Shown: one piece after another, positions 17,352 through 26,014 of the stretch
Numbering within the stretch: the first letter of the stretch is position 1
Layout of the letters: each line of letters starts with the position of its first letter
DNA from: Veillonella montpellierensis DSM 17217
GTDB lineage: Bacteria; Bacillota; Negativicutes; Veillonellales; Veillonellaceae
DNA length: 33,528 nt
NCBI RefSeq assembly: GCF_000426745.1
Contig: NZ_AUFY01000019.1
Span: 1 to 33,528 of the forward strand
Direction of reading: 5' to 3'
The notes under the pieces: model-generated
What the model was told of the DNA's origin: nothing
The model's database searches: none
The model's input: only the letters and a program-made list of their open reading frames with translations
Translations under genes and position numbers: made by a program

Positions 17352-18833
17352 TTACTCTCCTCCTGTAGCTAGTGACATAATCGATTCAGATGTGGCTTGT
17401 TCGCGGGATAGTATACCGGCTACAGCACCTTCATGGACAACCATGATGCGATCACTCATGCCAAGTACCTCGGGTAACTCCGAAGATACCATGATGATGG
17501 ATACGCCATCGTTGGTAAGTTCATTCATGAGATCATAAATATCGCGTTTCGCACCAATATCGATACCACGAGTTGGTTCATCCATAATAATAATATCCGG
17601 AGAAAGACCAATCCATTTAGCGATGACTACTTTTTGTTGATTGCCGCCAGATAATGAGGAGGCGGGTAAATGAACCGATTGTGTTTTAACACCTAGCTTT
17701 TTAGCGAGGGTATCAGCAAATTCCGTTAATTTATTTTTGTGCATCACGCGACTAGGACATAAATGGGGTAAATTAGGCAGTGTAATATTAGATCCAATAG
17801 AGAAATCTAGTATTAATCCCTCTTCTTTACGGTCTTCCGTAATGAAAGCAATGCCAGCTTTGATGGCGTCTTCTGGTTTTTTGATATGCAGTGGTTCACC
17901 ATGTAATACGATGGATCCTCCATTGTGACCGTCAATACCAAAGATGGCACGCATGATTTCTGTACGGCCCGCGCCCATAAGGCCAGCAACACCTAAAATT
18001 TCTCCTTTGCGAAGAGTAAAACTAATCGGCTTGAAAGGACCTTTCGGTTGTAAGTCTTTTACTTCTAATACAACTTCTTGGGGCGTAGTGGTGCGATCTG
18101 GATAAAATTCATTGATAGAACGACCTACCATATCTTTTACCACTTCATCTACCGTAATATCACCGATTGGACAGGAGGTAATCGTATGGCCATCACGCAT
18201 AATCGTGATGGTGTCGCATTCATTAAATACTTCTTCCATACGGTGAGAAATATAGACGATAGCCACGCCTTGTTGTTTTAATTGGCGCATCATACGAAAT
18301 AGGGTATTGGTTTCTCGTTCTGTTAGGGCCGCGGTGGGTTCGTCCATGATTACCACCTTTGCATCGAGCATGAGAATACGGAGAATTTCCGTCATTTGTT
18401 GTTGCCCTACAGAGCAAGTACCAGCCTCTTTTTCTAGGGGGAGAGTAATATGTAACTCTTCACATTTGGCTTGTGCTTCTTCCAACATAGCTTTTTTATC
18501 GAGCATACCTAGTTTGTTTTTCTTAGGTCGCATAAGGTATAAATTTTCTAGCAACGTTAAGTTAGGCCAAATATTTAATTCTTGGTGAATAAAAGCAATG
18601 CCATGTTTTTCCGCATCGATGGCACTGTGATATACGGTGTCTACGCCATCTACCGTAATCGTGCCGGCATCTTTGGTGTGAATGCCGGCAAGAATATTCA
18701 TCAGTGTGGATTTTCCGGCACCATTTTCTCCCATAAGAGCATGTACTTCGCCAGCTCGTAGGGTGATGTTTACATTTTTCAATACCTGATTCGTGCCAAA
18801 GGCTTTGGCAATACCAGACATGATGATTTCCAT
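17352..18833 (-). CDS. rbsA: Ribose ABC transporter ATP-binding protein (two ABC domains)
   Basis: The 493-residue protein contains two ATPase domains in one chain. The first has Walker A GENGAGKST (35-43), a VGQQQMTEI signature region and VVIMDEPTAALTE. The second has the degenerate Walker A GLMGAGRTE but a full LSGGNQQK signature and IIMDEPTRGID. This unequal pair is the norm for sugar importers of the RbsA/XylG/MglA type. AGGAG lies 9 nt before the ATG. The gene is separated from rbsD by 85 bp. Confidence 0.96.
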   Translation of the reverse strand: MEIIMSGIAKAFGTNQVLKNVNITLRAGEVHALMGENGAGKSTLMNILAGIHTKDAGTITVDGVDTVYHSAIDAEKHGIAFIHQELNIWPNLTLLENLYLMRPKKNKLGMLDKKAMLEEAQAKCEELHITLPLEKEAGTCSVGQQQMTEILRILMLDAKVVIMDEPTAALTERETNTLFRMMRQLKQQGVAIVYISHRMEEVFNECDTITIMRDGHTITSCPIGDITVDEVVKDMVGRSINEFYPDRTTTPQEVVLEVKDLQPKGPFKPISFTLRKGEILGVAGLMGAGRTEIMRAIFGIDGHNGGSIVLHGEPLHIKKPEDAIKAGIAFITEDRKEEGLILDFSIGSNITLPNLPHLCPSRVMHKNKLTEFADTLAKKLGVKTQSVHLPASSLSGGNQQKVVIAKWIGLSPDIIIMDEPTRGIDIGAKRDIYDLMNELTNDGVSIIMVSSELPEVLGMSDRIMVVHEGAVAGILSREQATSESIMSLATGGE

Positions 18834-18918
18834 TATATAAAACTCCTATCTGTGGGGGATTATAAAACGCATCGCGTCTTATGTGAAAGGCTAGTAAAGA
18901 TACTGCCTTTAATGATAC

Positions 18919-19332
18919 CTATCGTTCATCATTAAAAATACAATCAGCATGTAGAATGATATTCGCATAGGGGGTAATCTCTCCCGTACGAATAATGCAT
19001 TTACAAGAGCGAGTAGCCTCTTTCAATGCTTCATGACTTGTGGTAATCCACTCATATCGATTTTGAGGATATAATTCCTGTACCACCTTATAGTTGTGAG
19101 GATTTTGTGTGCCCATTGGCTCGGCTATATGAATTGCTTCTACTTGCATGTGTTGTTGCAGTAGGCGAAGCACATCTTCGAAACTAGGTACGCCAAAGGT
19201 TAGGGCCAAGTCAATTTTGGGAACCTCTGCTGGAACGGGAAGACCACAGTCGGCAATACAAATTGTATCCGTATGACCTAAATCTGCTAATATCTTAGCA
19301 ATATGGCTATTTAATATACCACCTTTTTGCAT
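18919..19332 (-). CDS. rbsD: D-ribose pyranase
   Basis: RbsD converts beta-pyranose ribose to the furanose form that ribokinase uses. The 137-residue protein starts MQKGGILNSHIAKILADLGHTD and ends with RTGEITPYANIILHADCIF, matching RbsD (131-139 aa). The catalytic His lies in GHTD. I chose ATG 19332 because AAAGGA is 8 nt upstream; the ATG 9 nt earlier has the ribosome site touching it. Confidence 0.95.
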   Translation of the reverse strand: MQKGGILNSHIAKILADLGHTDTICIADCGLPVPAEVPKIDLALTFGVPSFEDVLRLLQQHMQVEAIHIAEPMGTQNPHNYKVVQELYPQNRYEWITTSHEALKEATRSCKCIIRTGEITPYANIILHADCIFNDER

Positions 19333-19382
19333 AGGAGTCATCCTTTCTATGGGTACGTAATACGATATATCTTACTTACAGA

Positions 19383-20273
19383 TTATTCTTTAGTGGTTAC
19401 TAGGAACATTACCTCATCCCTCGTTGGCATACCACCTTGTGCCCCTAATCGTGTGATTGATAAAGCGGCAGCCGCATTGCCAAATCGTAATGCCTCTTCT
19501 AGAGACTTACCATTTACGATGGCGGTAGCAAAGGCACCGTTAAAGGTATCGCCAGCACCAGTTGTATCGACGGGGTCCATAACAAAGGCGGGAATCGTTT
19601 TAATATGTCCATCCTTGGCATAAGAAACACCTTCTTTTCCTAATGTGACGATTATCTTTTCTTCATTGTGTAATAACACTTCTTCTGTCGACATATGTGG
19701 ATATAGTGAAGCGAGTTCATGTTCGTTAGGTGTTATATATGTAGCAGCAGCTAACCACTCCGGTTTTAAATCGCCAGCCGGTGCGGGATTGATGAGGAGT
19801 GGAATCTGTTCTTTCTGGCAACGATTGGCGATATAGCCAATGGTGGATAGGGGGATTTCATTTTGAACGAGTACTAAATCGGCCTCTTTTATGGCATCCC
19901 AAGCGTGATCGATAGCGGTGGCATCTACATGGGCATTAGCTCCCATTATGACAATGATACTGTTGTCACCTTCTGCCAATGTAATATGTGCTGTACCAGT
20001 GGTTACATCATCTAAACGAATTAAATAGTCCGTATTAATACCGTAATTAGCGAAGGTTTTTTCAAAAATATCTCCATAGGCATCATTACCAATGCAACCA
20101 ACCATGGTGACTTGTGCACCTAGCTTGGCGGCCGCTACCGCTTGATTAGCACCTTTTCCTCCAGGGGACATGTTGAGTCCCGTTCCAAGAATAGTTTCTC
20201 CTGCGACGGGCCGTTTATTGGCTAGTACCGTAATATCCAGATTGCAACTGCCTATGACTACAATGTTATTCAT
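19383..20273 (-). CDS. rbsK: Ribokinase
   Basis: The 296-residue PfkB-family kinase phosphorylates ribose to ribose-5-phosphate. The first signature GGKGANQAVAAAKLGA lies near residue 38. The second signature DTTGAGDTFNGAFA holds the catalytic Asp and the anion hole at about residue 240. NPAPA in the middle is typical of ribokinases. AGGAG lies 10 nt before the ATG. It is the first gene of the operon (K-D-A-C-B), unlike E. coli where rbsK follows rbsB. No rbsR-like repressor adjoins it. Confidence 0.95.
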   Translation of the reverse strand: MNNIVVIGSCNLDITVLANKRPVAGETILGTGLNMSPGGKGANQAVAAAKLGAQVTMVGCIGNDAYGDIFEKTFANYGINTDYLIRLDDVTTGTAHITLAEGDNSIIVIMGANAHVDATAIDHAWDAIKEADLVLVQNEIPLSTIGYIANRCQKEQIPLLINPAPAGDLKPEWLAAATYITPNEHELASLYPHMSTEEVLLHNEEKIIVTLGKEGVSYAKDGHIKTIPAFVMDPVDTTGAGDTFNGAFATAIVNGKSLEEALRFGNAAAALSITRLGAQGGMPTRDEVMFLVTTKE

Positions 20274-20312
20274 ATATTAAAAACTCCTCTATTGTGTACT
20301 TTTTACTAACTA

Positions 20313-20341
20313 AGTATATACTATTTCATGGATAGTGAAAA
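20313..20341 (-). promoter_or_regulatory. Candidate rbs operon promoter
   Basis: On the minus strand TTTTCA (20341-20336) and TATACT (20318-20313) are 17 bp apart, about 35 nt before the rbsK start. The match is moderate. Confidence 0.35.
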
Positions 20342-20583
20342 CCTTATTATGGTGATATATTGTGTATATATTATACGGTATTTATAAGATGTTTCTCTTT
20401 TTGTAGAGGTGAAATTATATCATGAATTGTATATATGTGCATAGGATTATTAAAAAAACTAGATAAATACGGTACTTGTTACATTCATACGTATAGGGGT
20501 ATACATTGGATACACGCGTCAGCGCGTACAGAGGTTCACTATACGCCTTAATGGGACTTATTTAGACCCTTTTAGATTTTGCA
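20342..20583. other. Divergent intergenic region between rbsK and the T-box unit
   Basis: AT-rich sequence between two divergently transcribed units; no gene and no clear operator seen. Confidence 0.5.
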
Positions 20584-20612
20584 TTGACGATGAACGATTG
20601 TATCGTTATAAT
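20584..20612 (+). promoter_or_regulatory. Promoter of the T-box / ECF operon
   Basis: TTGACG (20584-20589), a 17-bp spacer and TATAAT (20607-20612) make a near-consensus promoter placed right before the T-box leader. Confidence 0.9.
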
Positions 20613-20634
20613 AGACGTATTATAAGTTATACAT

Positions 20635-20975
20635 AAAGTACCGATGAATAGGAAGAGTACCTATGATGATCAGTGTCAGCGAGTTAGTGATAGTGAAAGA
20701 CTAATACTAGATGCGTAGGGAATGGGCCTATGAGGCGTAATCCGAACTAGATAGCTAGGCGTTACCGGTCAACTCAGACCGTTATTATTGAGAACATATC
20801 GTTGTGGTGTGAATGTACGCGTGTATGGACGAATGACTTGATTAGAATGCAAGCGTTTTTCTATACTGTGATACACATTATGACTGTATGAATAAGCCGA
20901 ATCATATATGATTAATTAGGGTGGCACCGCGGAGTAACCTTCGTCCCTTTTCTAGAGGAACGAGGGCTTTTTTTG
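20635..20975 (+). promoter_or_regulatory. T-box riboswitch, probably tRNA-Trp responsive
   Basis: The T-box consensus GGGTGGCACCGCGG lies at 20919-20932. Stem I begins with the kink-turn sequence GATGA and helix ATAGG (20648-20652). Next come the loop-E strand AAGAGTA and a helix CCTATG pairing with CGTAGG (20714-20719). The facing strand GAATGGG carries the specifier, and CCTAT closes the base helix. The best reading is GAA-TGG-G, giving specifier TGG (Trp) followed by the usual purine; an alternative offset gives GGG (Gly). The T-box bulge TGGC predicts a G73 discriminator, which fits tRNA-Trp but not bacterial tRNA-Gly (U73). Uncharged tRNA would stabilise the antiterminator and allow transcription of the ECF genes. 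Confidence 0.93.
20938..20974 (+). terminator. T-box-controlled terminator
   Basis: CCTTCGT (20938-20944) pairs with ACGAGGG (20960-20966), extended by CC/GG after a mismatch, and is followed by a run of seven T. The 5' arm starts just after the T-box sequence, as needed for mutually exclusive antiterminator and terminator forms. Confidence 0.9.
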
Positions 20976-21113
20976 TGCCTTCTTTCCGAAATTATTAATT
21001 GGCATGTATGTGACCTAGTCTTATATTGTTTTCTTAGTTCTTTTAGAACAGGTGAAAGCATTAGAAAACGACTAGGGCGATACAATTGGTAATCCTTAAA
21101 GGAGGTTGTACAG

Positions 21114-22676
21114 ATGGAGAAAATTACAGATGTATCTAAATTAGTCTATACGCATGTGCAAGGGGGACAATTTAGATGGGTGACTGTGAGCACACTGCTA
21201 TTAGCATTAGGTACGATTTTGCACTTAGTCAGTCCTAGCGTGGCGGGGGTAACACCTAACTGGACTATTGCTACCTATTGTGTTGCCATATTATTGACAA
21301 GACCTAGTTACAAACAAACCTTAGGAATTGGCTTGGTAGCCGCATTGATTAATGTGATGACATCGAAATCGGGATTGCCCTATGCTAATTTGTTGAGTGA
21401 ACCAGTGGGGGCCTTATCCTGCGCTTTTGTGATGAATCTCCTCTACCGTATGAAAGCGGTAACGATTGGTAGATTTGACATAGCACCATTATTAACAGGC
21501 TTTATTGCTACTGTTATGTCTGGTGGTATTTTCGTTACCTGTCTATTTCTTGTGTTGGGCATGCCTGTCAATGTATATCTTAAAGGCATGTTACCTCTAG
21601 TTGTTGTAGTTGCTGCATTGAATGCAATAGTAACACCTGTACTCTATTTGCCAGCCAAGAAATTATTTGCTACACGAGGCTTTTTACCTGACAATGGGGA
21701 GATTACCTCGGACCATAGTAAGTACGAATTAAAACCAGCAAGAGATGGAAAAATTTCTGTGGAACATTTGACATATTACTACGGTCGCTCACAGACACCT
21801 AGTTTACGTGATGTAAACTTGACGGTACATGAAGGTGACTTTTTAGTGATTACTGGACCTGCTGGGTGTGGTAAATCTACATTGTGCATGGCCATGATTG
21901 GGGCGGTTCCTAAATTCTATGGAGGCCGAATGGAAGGTATGGTATTTGTGGATGGCAAGGCGACAACACAACTAGAAATTCCTGAATTGGCTACCCACAT
22001 TGGCGTCGTGTTAGCAGATTATGATACACAATTGGTAACTATGACGGTACAAGAAGAAGTATCATTCGCCATGGAAAATAGAGGATATTCAAGAGAAGCG
22101 ATTGCAAAGCGTTGCAGAGAAGTATTCCATCAAGTTGGTCTAGAAGGTATGGAAGATAGAAAAGTAACTAGTTTGTCCGGCGGACAACGACAACGATTGG
22201 CAATCGCCTCCGTGTTGGCTACCAATCCGTCCATCTTGGTGTTGGACGAACCGACTAGCTCACTGGACCCAGATGGGACGGTAGAATTATATCGATTAGT
22301 AGGACGATTAAATCAAGAATACGGTATTACCGTTGTGGTCATTGATCATGATCTACATGCTGTATTGCCGTATGCTAATCGCATGGTGTTATTGGTAGAT
22401 GGTCAAGTGAAGAGTGATGATACCGTGCAGTCTACGTTAACCTATATGTATACACATCATATCTATACAGATGCATTGCCAACTGTATTTGCTACCTATA
22501 TGGCATTGATTGAAGCGGGCTATACCCTTGGAGATGCTTGGTTACGCTTGGACAGCGCGAAACAATCCTTATTCGATGTGGTAGGCGTGATAGAAAATCA
22601 AGATGAATGTGATGAAAGTGGCGTTGGCGCCACAGAGGCAATGAAACAGTGTGAAAGGGGTGAGGCACATGCTTAA
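21114..22676 (+). CDS. ECF transporter fusion: TrpP-like S component plus ATPase
   Basis: The 520-residue protein joins two parts. Residues ~20-190 form a membrane domain of about five or six helices. Its start, LLALGTILHLVSPSVAGVTPNW followed by LLTR, resembles the TrpP tryptophan S component (ALH..P...GMKPD pattern). Residues ~215-450 are a complete ECF ATPase: Walker A GPAGCGKST (248-256), signature LSGGQRQR (from 354) and Walker B ILVLDEPTSSLDP (catalytic Glu379). The final 60 residues are a tail of unknown role. AAAGGAGG precedes the ATG. Substrate assignment to tryptophan rests on the S-domain similarity and the T-box; it is an inference. The gene overlaps the next ATPase gene by 8 bp. 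Confidence 0.82.
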   Translation: MEKITDVSKLVYTHVQGGQFRWVTVSTLLLALGTILHLVSPSVAGVTPNWTIATYCVAILLTRPSYKQTLGIGLVAALINVMTSKSGLPYANLLSEPVGALSCAFVMNLLYRMKAVTIGRFDIAPLLTGFIATVMSGGIFVTCLFLVLGMPVNVYLKGMLPLVVVVAALNAIVTPVLYLPAKKLFATRGFLPDNGEITSDHSKYELKPARDGKISVEHLTYYYGRSQTPSLRDVNLTVHEGDFLVITGPAGCGKSTLCMAMIGAVPKFYGGRMEGMVFVDGKATTQLEIPELATHIGVVLADYDTQLVTMTVQEEVSFAMENRGYSREAIAKRCREVFHQVGLEGMEDRKVTSLSGGQRQRLAIASVLATNPSILVLDEPTSSLDPDGTVELYRLVGRLNQEYGITVVVIDHDLHAVLPYANRMVLLVDGQVKSDDTVQSTLTYMYTHHIYTDALPTVFATYMALIEAGYTLGDAWLRLDSAKQSLFDVVGVIENQDECDESGVGATEAMKQCERGEAHA

Positions 22677-23574
22677 GGTTAGCAACTTACGCTTTGGCTA
22701 TGTGCCAACAGTTGATATTTTTCATGATGTATCCTTAACTATCGAAGCGGGCGAATTTATTGCTATCGGTGGCCGTAATGGATGTGGTAAAACAACTTTA
22801 ACTCGTTTATTGGTGGGGTTAGAACGACCAACAGAAGGGACTATCATGTATGAAGGCGTCGATATTACAGCCATGCCTGCATCGGCGCGCGGTAGATTTA
22901 TTGGCTACGTGTTCCAACAACCAGACCGGCAAATGTTCCGCAATACGGTAGCAGCGGAAGTGGCGTACGGGCCAGAAACCTTGGGGTTTTCCAAAGAAAA
23001 AGTGGCGAAGATGGTAGATGATGCCTTAGCTCGCACGGGGATTAGCCATTTGAAAGACGCCTATCCACTTACATTACGACGGGGTGAAAAACAACGAGTG
23101 GCGATTGCTTCCGCATTGGCGATGGAATCAAAAATTTTAATTCTCGATGAACCTACTAGTGGACAAGATGGAAAAGAAACTAAGGATTTGTTGGCATTAC
23201 TCGCTGATTTACATGAACAAGGATTGACCATATTACTCATTACACACGATATGGAGATTATGGCCTCTGCGTGCACGCGTGCCATTATTATGGGAAACGG
23301 CACGAAAGCCTTTGACGGGACACCAGAAGAATTGTTTACGACTTGCGATCATCTCCATGAGTTGGGATTGACGAAACCGCCTTGCGTAGAATTAGCAGAA
23401 ATGATACCCGGTCTCGGCTATTGTAAGTCCATGGAAGACTTTCAAAAACGGTTGATTGCATACTTAGAAAAGCACCACGTTCCTCGTGGCGTATATGGTG
23501 ACGATATAGAAACGGTAAAGAATGATGGTGTGATGGATAATCACTTGTGCACTGCAGAATCGGTAGAAGAATAG
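22669..23574 (+). CDS. ECF transporter ATPase, second subunit
   Basis: The 301-residue ABC ATPase has Walker A GGRNGCGKTT near residue 34 and FQQPDRQMFRNTVAAEVAYGPE, the ECF-specific Q-helix region. Walker B is ILILDEPTSGQD with LLITHD as switch. The signature is not LSGGQ but LRRGEKQR, a variant resembling some ECF ATPases of the YkoD type. I chose ATG 22669 with GGGGTGAGG just upstream; the frame is also open from GTG 22651. The last 75 residues are an extension beyond the ATPase fold. It should form a heterodimer with the ATPase domain of the fusion protein. Confidence 0.9.
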   Translation: MLKVSNLRFGYVPTVDIFHDVSLTIEAGEFIAIGGRNGCGKTTLTRLLVGLERPTEGTIMYEGVDITAMPASARGRFIGYVFQQPDRQMFRNTVAAEVAYGPETLGFSKEKVAKMVDDALARTGISHLKDAYPLTLRRGEKQRVAIASALAMESKILILDEPTSGQDGKETKDLLALLADLHEQGLTILLITHDMEIMASACTRAIIMGNGTKAFDGTPEELFTTCDHLHELGLTKPPCVELAEMIPGLGYCKSMEDFQKRLIAYLEKHHVPRGVYGDDIETVKNDGVMDNHLCTAESVEE

Positions 23575-23587
23575 GGAGGTGTGTCTT

Positions 23588-24256
23588 ATGTCGAAATTAG
23601 TTCCACTTACAAAAATTATACTTACCTTGGTGTTTTCCGCATGGGCCATTGCCTTTCATACATCTCTACAATTATGTGGATTGCTAGGCCTAGAATTATG
23701 CATATTGTTAGTAACAGGGTTGTTGGTAAAACAAATAAAAGCGGTCGTTGCCCTTGTTTGTTTCGCGGCGTTCTTAGGATTAGTGCAATACATTGGTAGC
23801 GGATCGGTGGAATCTGCTTTAGTGGCAGGACTTAGAATGTTATGCATGACCATGGTATTTATCATGCTATTGGCGACTACAAAACTACAAGACTTAACAG
23901 CGTCCCTAGTGACACAATGTAAAATACCTTACGAATATGCATTTATGTTTACGGCGGCGCTTCGGTTTGTGCCTGATTTCATTGCTGAAAGTCACGCCGT
24001 ACAAGAGGCACAATCGTGCCGCGGCATGTCCACAGAGGGAAATATCTTTAAACGCATACAGTCGTATATGTCGGTGATTCAACCCCTTATGTTGAAATCG
24101 TTAGGCCGCTCAGAAACCATGGCACTCAGTTTAGAATTACGTGGCTTTGGGGGTAAAGAACATAGCTTTGCAGCAACTGTAGGATTACGCGCCGCTGATT
24201 ATGTGGTGATTGCTCTATTAGTTATTCTTACCATCGCCGTATGTCTGTATCGTTAG
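23588..24256 (+). CDS. ecfT: ECF transporter transmembrane T component
   Basis: The 222-residue protein has about five hydrophobic segments. Its long cytoplasmic coupling helices carry the two Arg motifs of EcfT: QSCRGMS (near residue 136) and ELRGFGG (near 183). These insert into grooves of the two ATPases and transmit ATP hydrolysis to the S component. GGGAGG (23574-23579) lies 8 nt before ATG 23588; the upstream GTG in frame lies inside the ribosome site. It is the last gene of the T-box-controlled operon, and no clear terminator follows directly. Confidence 0.92.
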   Translation: MSKLVPLTKIILTLVFSAWAIAFHTSLQLCGLLGLELCILLVTGLLVKQIKAVVALVCFAAFLGLVQYIGSGSVESALVAGLRMLCMTMVFIMLLATTKLQDLTASLVTQCKIPYEYAFMFTAALRFVPDFIAESHAVQEAQSCRGMSTEGNIFKRIQSYMSVIQPLMLKSLGRSETMALSLELRGFGGKEHSFAATVGLRAADYVVIALLVILTIAVCLYR

Positions 24257-24947
24257 TTCTAGTGTAGGAAGATTTTCAATAAAGGGATATAGCAGGCTTT
24301 TACAATAGGTGATAATAAAATAGGATATATAAAATAGAACATATAATAACATAATAGAATATGTAAAAGTTATATTTTTTATAGTATATAGTAGATTAGG
24401 TACATAGGATTTTGACATGGACTGATGGTATGGAGTCTATGGAAAGTCATATGTACCTTTCTTGCTATCTGCTACATCTGTTGCTATTTGTTACATCATA
24501 GGGGATATGATTAGAGTATGGTTAGCCATGTATGATCGTATGGTTACCTATGCATGATGATGTGTGTTATTTGTTCATATGGGGTGTGAGAGTAAAGCGA
24601 CTTGCTAGAACGTGACGTCAATTTAATTATTTGCATCATATGCGATGTGAAAAGATCGTTTTATATAACAAAGAGCCTATCTGTCACATCATGTACGATG
24701 TGGTGGAGGGAAATATAACAAGAATACGCAATGTGGTGATATGGTGTGTAACAGATATGGCATATAAAATATAATCATATAATAGCTATATAAAACTATG
24801 ACTACATAATATGCTAGTTGCTAGTCATAGCGGCAACACTCCTTTCTAAGACGTTATCATACAACTATCCTAGTTAATCAGGTAATATAAGCCTAACAAT
24901 GGGTATAATTATCTGAACCTCGGTGAGAAACGATGTAGAAATTATGT
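24257..24947. other. Gene-free, AT-rich region with short dyads and a tandem repeat
   Basis: No credible coding frame is seen. Two related dyads occur at 24634-24647 (CATC-ATATGC-GATG) and 24685-24702 (CACATC-ATGTAC-GATGTG). A 22-bp imperfect tandem repeat starting GTATGGTTA lies at 24516-24537 and 24538-24559. A 9-bp inverted repeat with a 17-nt loop sits at 24796-24830. Confidence 0.5.
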
Positions 24948-24976
24948 TTGACAAGAGGTACGTTCTTTTGTACTAT
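24948..24976 (+). promoter_or_regulatory. Promoter of the secreted-protein gene
   Basis: TTGACA (24948-24953), a 17-bp spacer and TACTAT (24971-24976) precede the gene start by about 40 bp. Confidence 0.8.
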
Positions 24977-25014
24977 GAAAGAAAAATGAAGTATTTCATG
25001 AAAGGGGTATGACT

Positions 25015-25617
25015 ATGAAAAAAATAGCTTCCTTAGCATTAGTGGGTCTCTTTACGGCGTCGCTTTGTGGCAATGCCGATGCGAGTTGGCTTAGCAAAAC
25101 TTTGGATAAGCTAGATGCGTGGACATCGACTGCTTCTTCTGCAACTAGCAGTACTACAAATTCAGATGGAACGCGCACATTGGGGTATCACAAAGAACGT
25201 TTAATTGAAATTGGATCAAATAAATACTATACAACCTATTTAGATACAAAGAATGCTTGGGCGGGTGGAGTTGCACAGGGAAGATCGGTAACAGCACAGA
25301 TTATTCGGGTGTATACGCCTTTAGGGTCACAATGGTTGGGGGTGACCAGTGGCGGTGCTGTTCGACCAGATGTGATTACTCGTTCTGTTACGAAAAAAGT
25401 CGTGTTTTCCGTTGGTTCAATACAAGAATGGTCATCCTTGTATTATGACGTGCATGGCAATTTGATTTATGATGGCCGTTTAAGGGATTCTGGCTATAGT
25501 AATGGTGGACAATATTTGGGTTATGATAGTTATGGTTGGTCTCAGAAATATGTACCTTATTCTGAAGCAGAAGCGATGAAAGATAAAGTATTCCATTTGT
25601 TTGGTTGGGATTATTAA
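25015..25617 (+). CDS. Secreted hypothetical protein
   Basis: The 200-residue protein has a clear signal peptide (KKIASLALVGLFTASLCGNADA). Cleavage is likely after ADA, near residue 24. A Ser/Thr-rich linker (residues ~35-52) leads into a beta-rich domain with repeated Tyr/Gly/Trp residues and ends YVPYSEAEAMKDKVFHLFGWDY-like. The arrangement, with YYDVHGNLIYDGRL before a final helix, recalls small surface-adhesin-E-like secreted proteins, but I cannot place it in that family. I chose ATG 25015 because AAAGGGG is 7 nt upstream; the ATG 6 nt earlier sits too close. It has its own promoter, and a truncated C-terminal copy lies 180 bp downstream. Confidence 0.75.
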   Translation: MKKIASLALVGLFTASLCGNADASWLSKTLDKLDAWTSTASSATSSTTNSDGTRTLGYHKERLIEIGSNKYYTTYLDTKNAWAGGVAQGRSVTAQIIRVYTPLGSQWLGVTSGGAVRPDVITRSVTKKVVFSVGSIQEWSSLYYDVHGNLIYDGRLRDSGYSNGGQYLGYDSYGWSQKYVPYSEAEAMKDKVFHLFGWDY

Positions 25618-25760
25618 TAGCAGATGGTATAGCATTTCTTACTGACGGAAGAATATTCTTATTATAGGTGATATATGGCGCTTATAGAATACTAATTGGT
25701 ACTAATGTAGAAATCTATGCGTGGTATTAGGAATGTTGTACCTCGTATATGGTAGTGATA

Positions 25761-25795
25761 GCGTGTAAGGGGCATAATGTATGCCCCTTACACGC
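25761..25795. repeat. Perfect 16-bp palindromic hairpin
   Basis: The arms 25761-25776 and 25780-25795 are perfectly complementary around the loop ATG. There is no T-run on the plus strand (TTATAAAG follows), so it is a poor terminator in that direction. It separates the intact secreted-protein gene from its truncated copy and lies inside the open frame of the latter. Confidence 0.75.
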
Positions 25796-25796
25796 T

Positions 25797-25949
25797 TATA
25801 AAGAAACGTATTCATGTAGGTATAAAACAAAGCCCCATAATTCAATATGGTCTACAGCAGAGTATCCTACTATAGAGGGATATGTACCTAACTCGGAACT
25901 AGAGCATATGAAGGATAAGGTATTTGCCTTGGTTGATTGGGAATCATAA
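25797..25949 (+). pseudogene. Truncated C-terminal copy of the secreted-protein gene
   Basis: The last 22 codons (YVPNSELEHMKDKVFALVDW) align with the end of the upstream protein (YVPYSEAEAMKDKVFHLFGW): about half the residues are identical, with no gaps. Upstream of this the similarity fades, and the frame runs back into a palindrome with no signal peptide and no ribosome site. It is read as a remnant of a tandem duplicate. A short standalone peptide from ATG 25749 is formally possible. Confidence 0.6.
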
Positions 25950-26014
25950 GGTACGGTGATGTATTTCATTAGAACTATAGACATGCGCCTATTGCTTTTG
26001 GTATAATACAACGT

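Noticed and set aside
20708-20735. Reading the T-box specifier as GGG (glycine)
   Set aside because: It would place a C after the specifier instead of the usual purine, and the T-box bulge base C does not match the U73 of bacterial tRNA-Gly.
24796-24830. 9-bp inverted repeat as terminator of the ECF operon
   Set aside because: The loop is 17 nt, no T-run follows, and it is 540 bp from the operon end.
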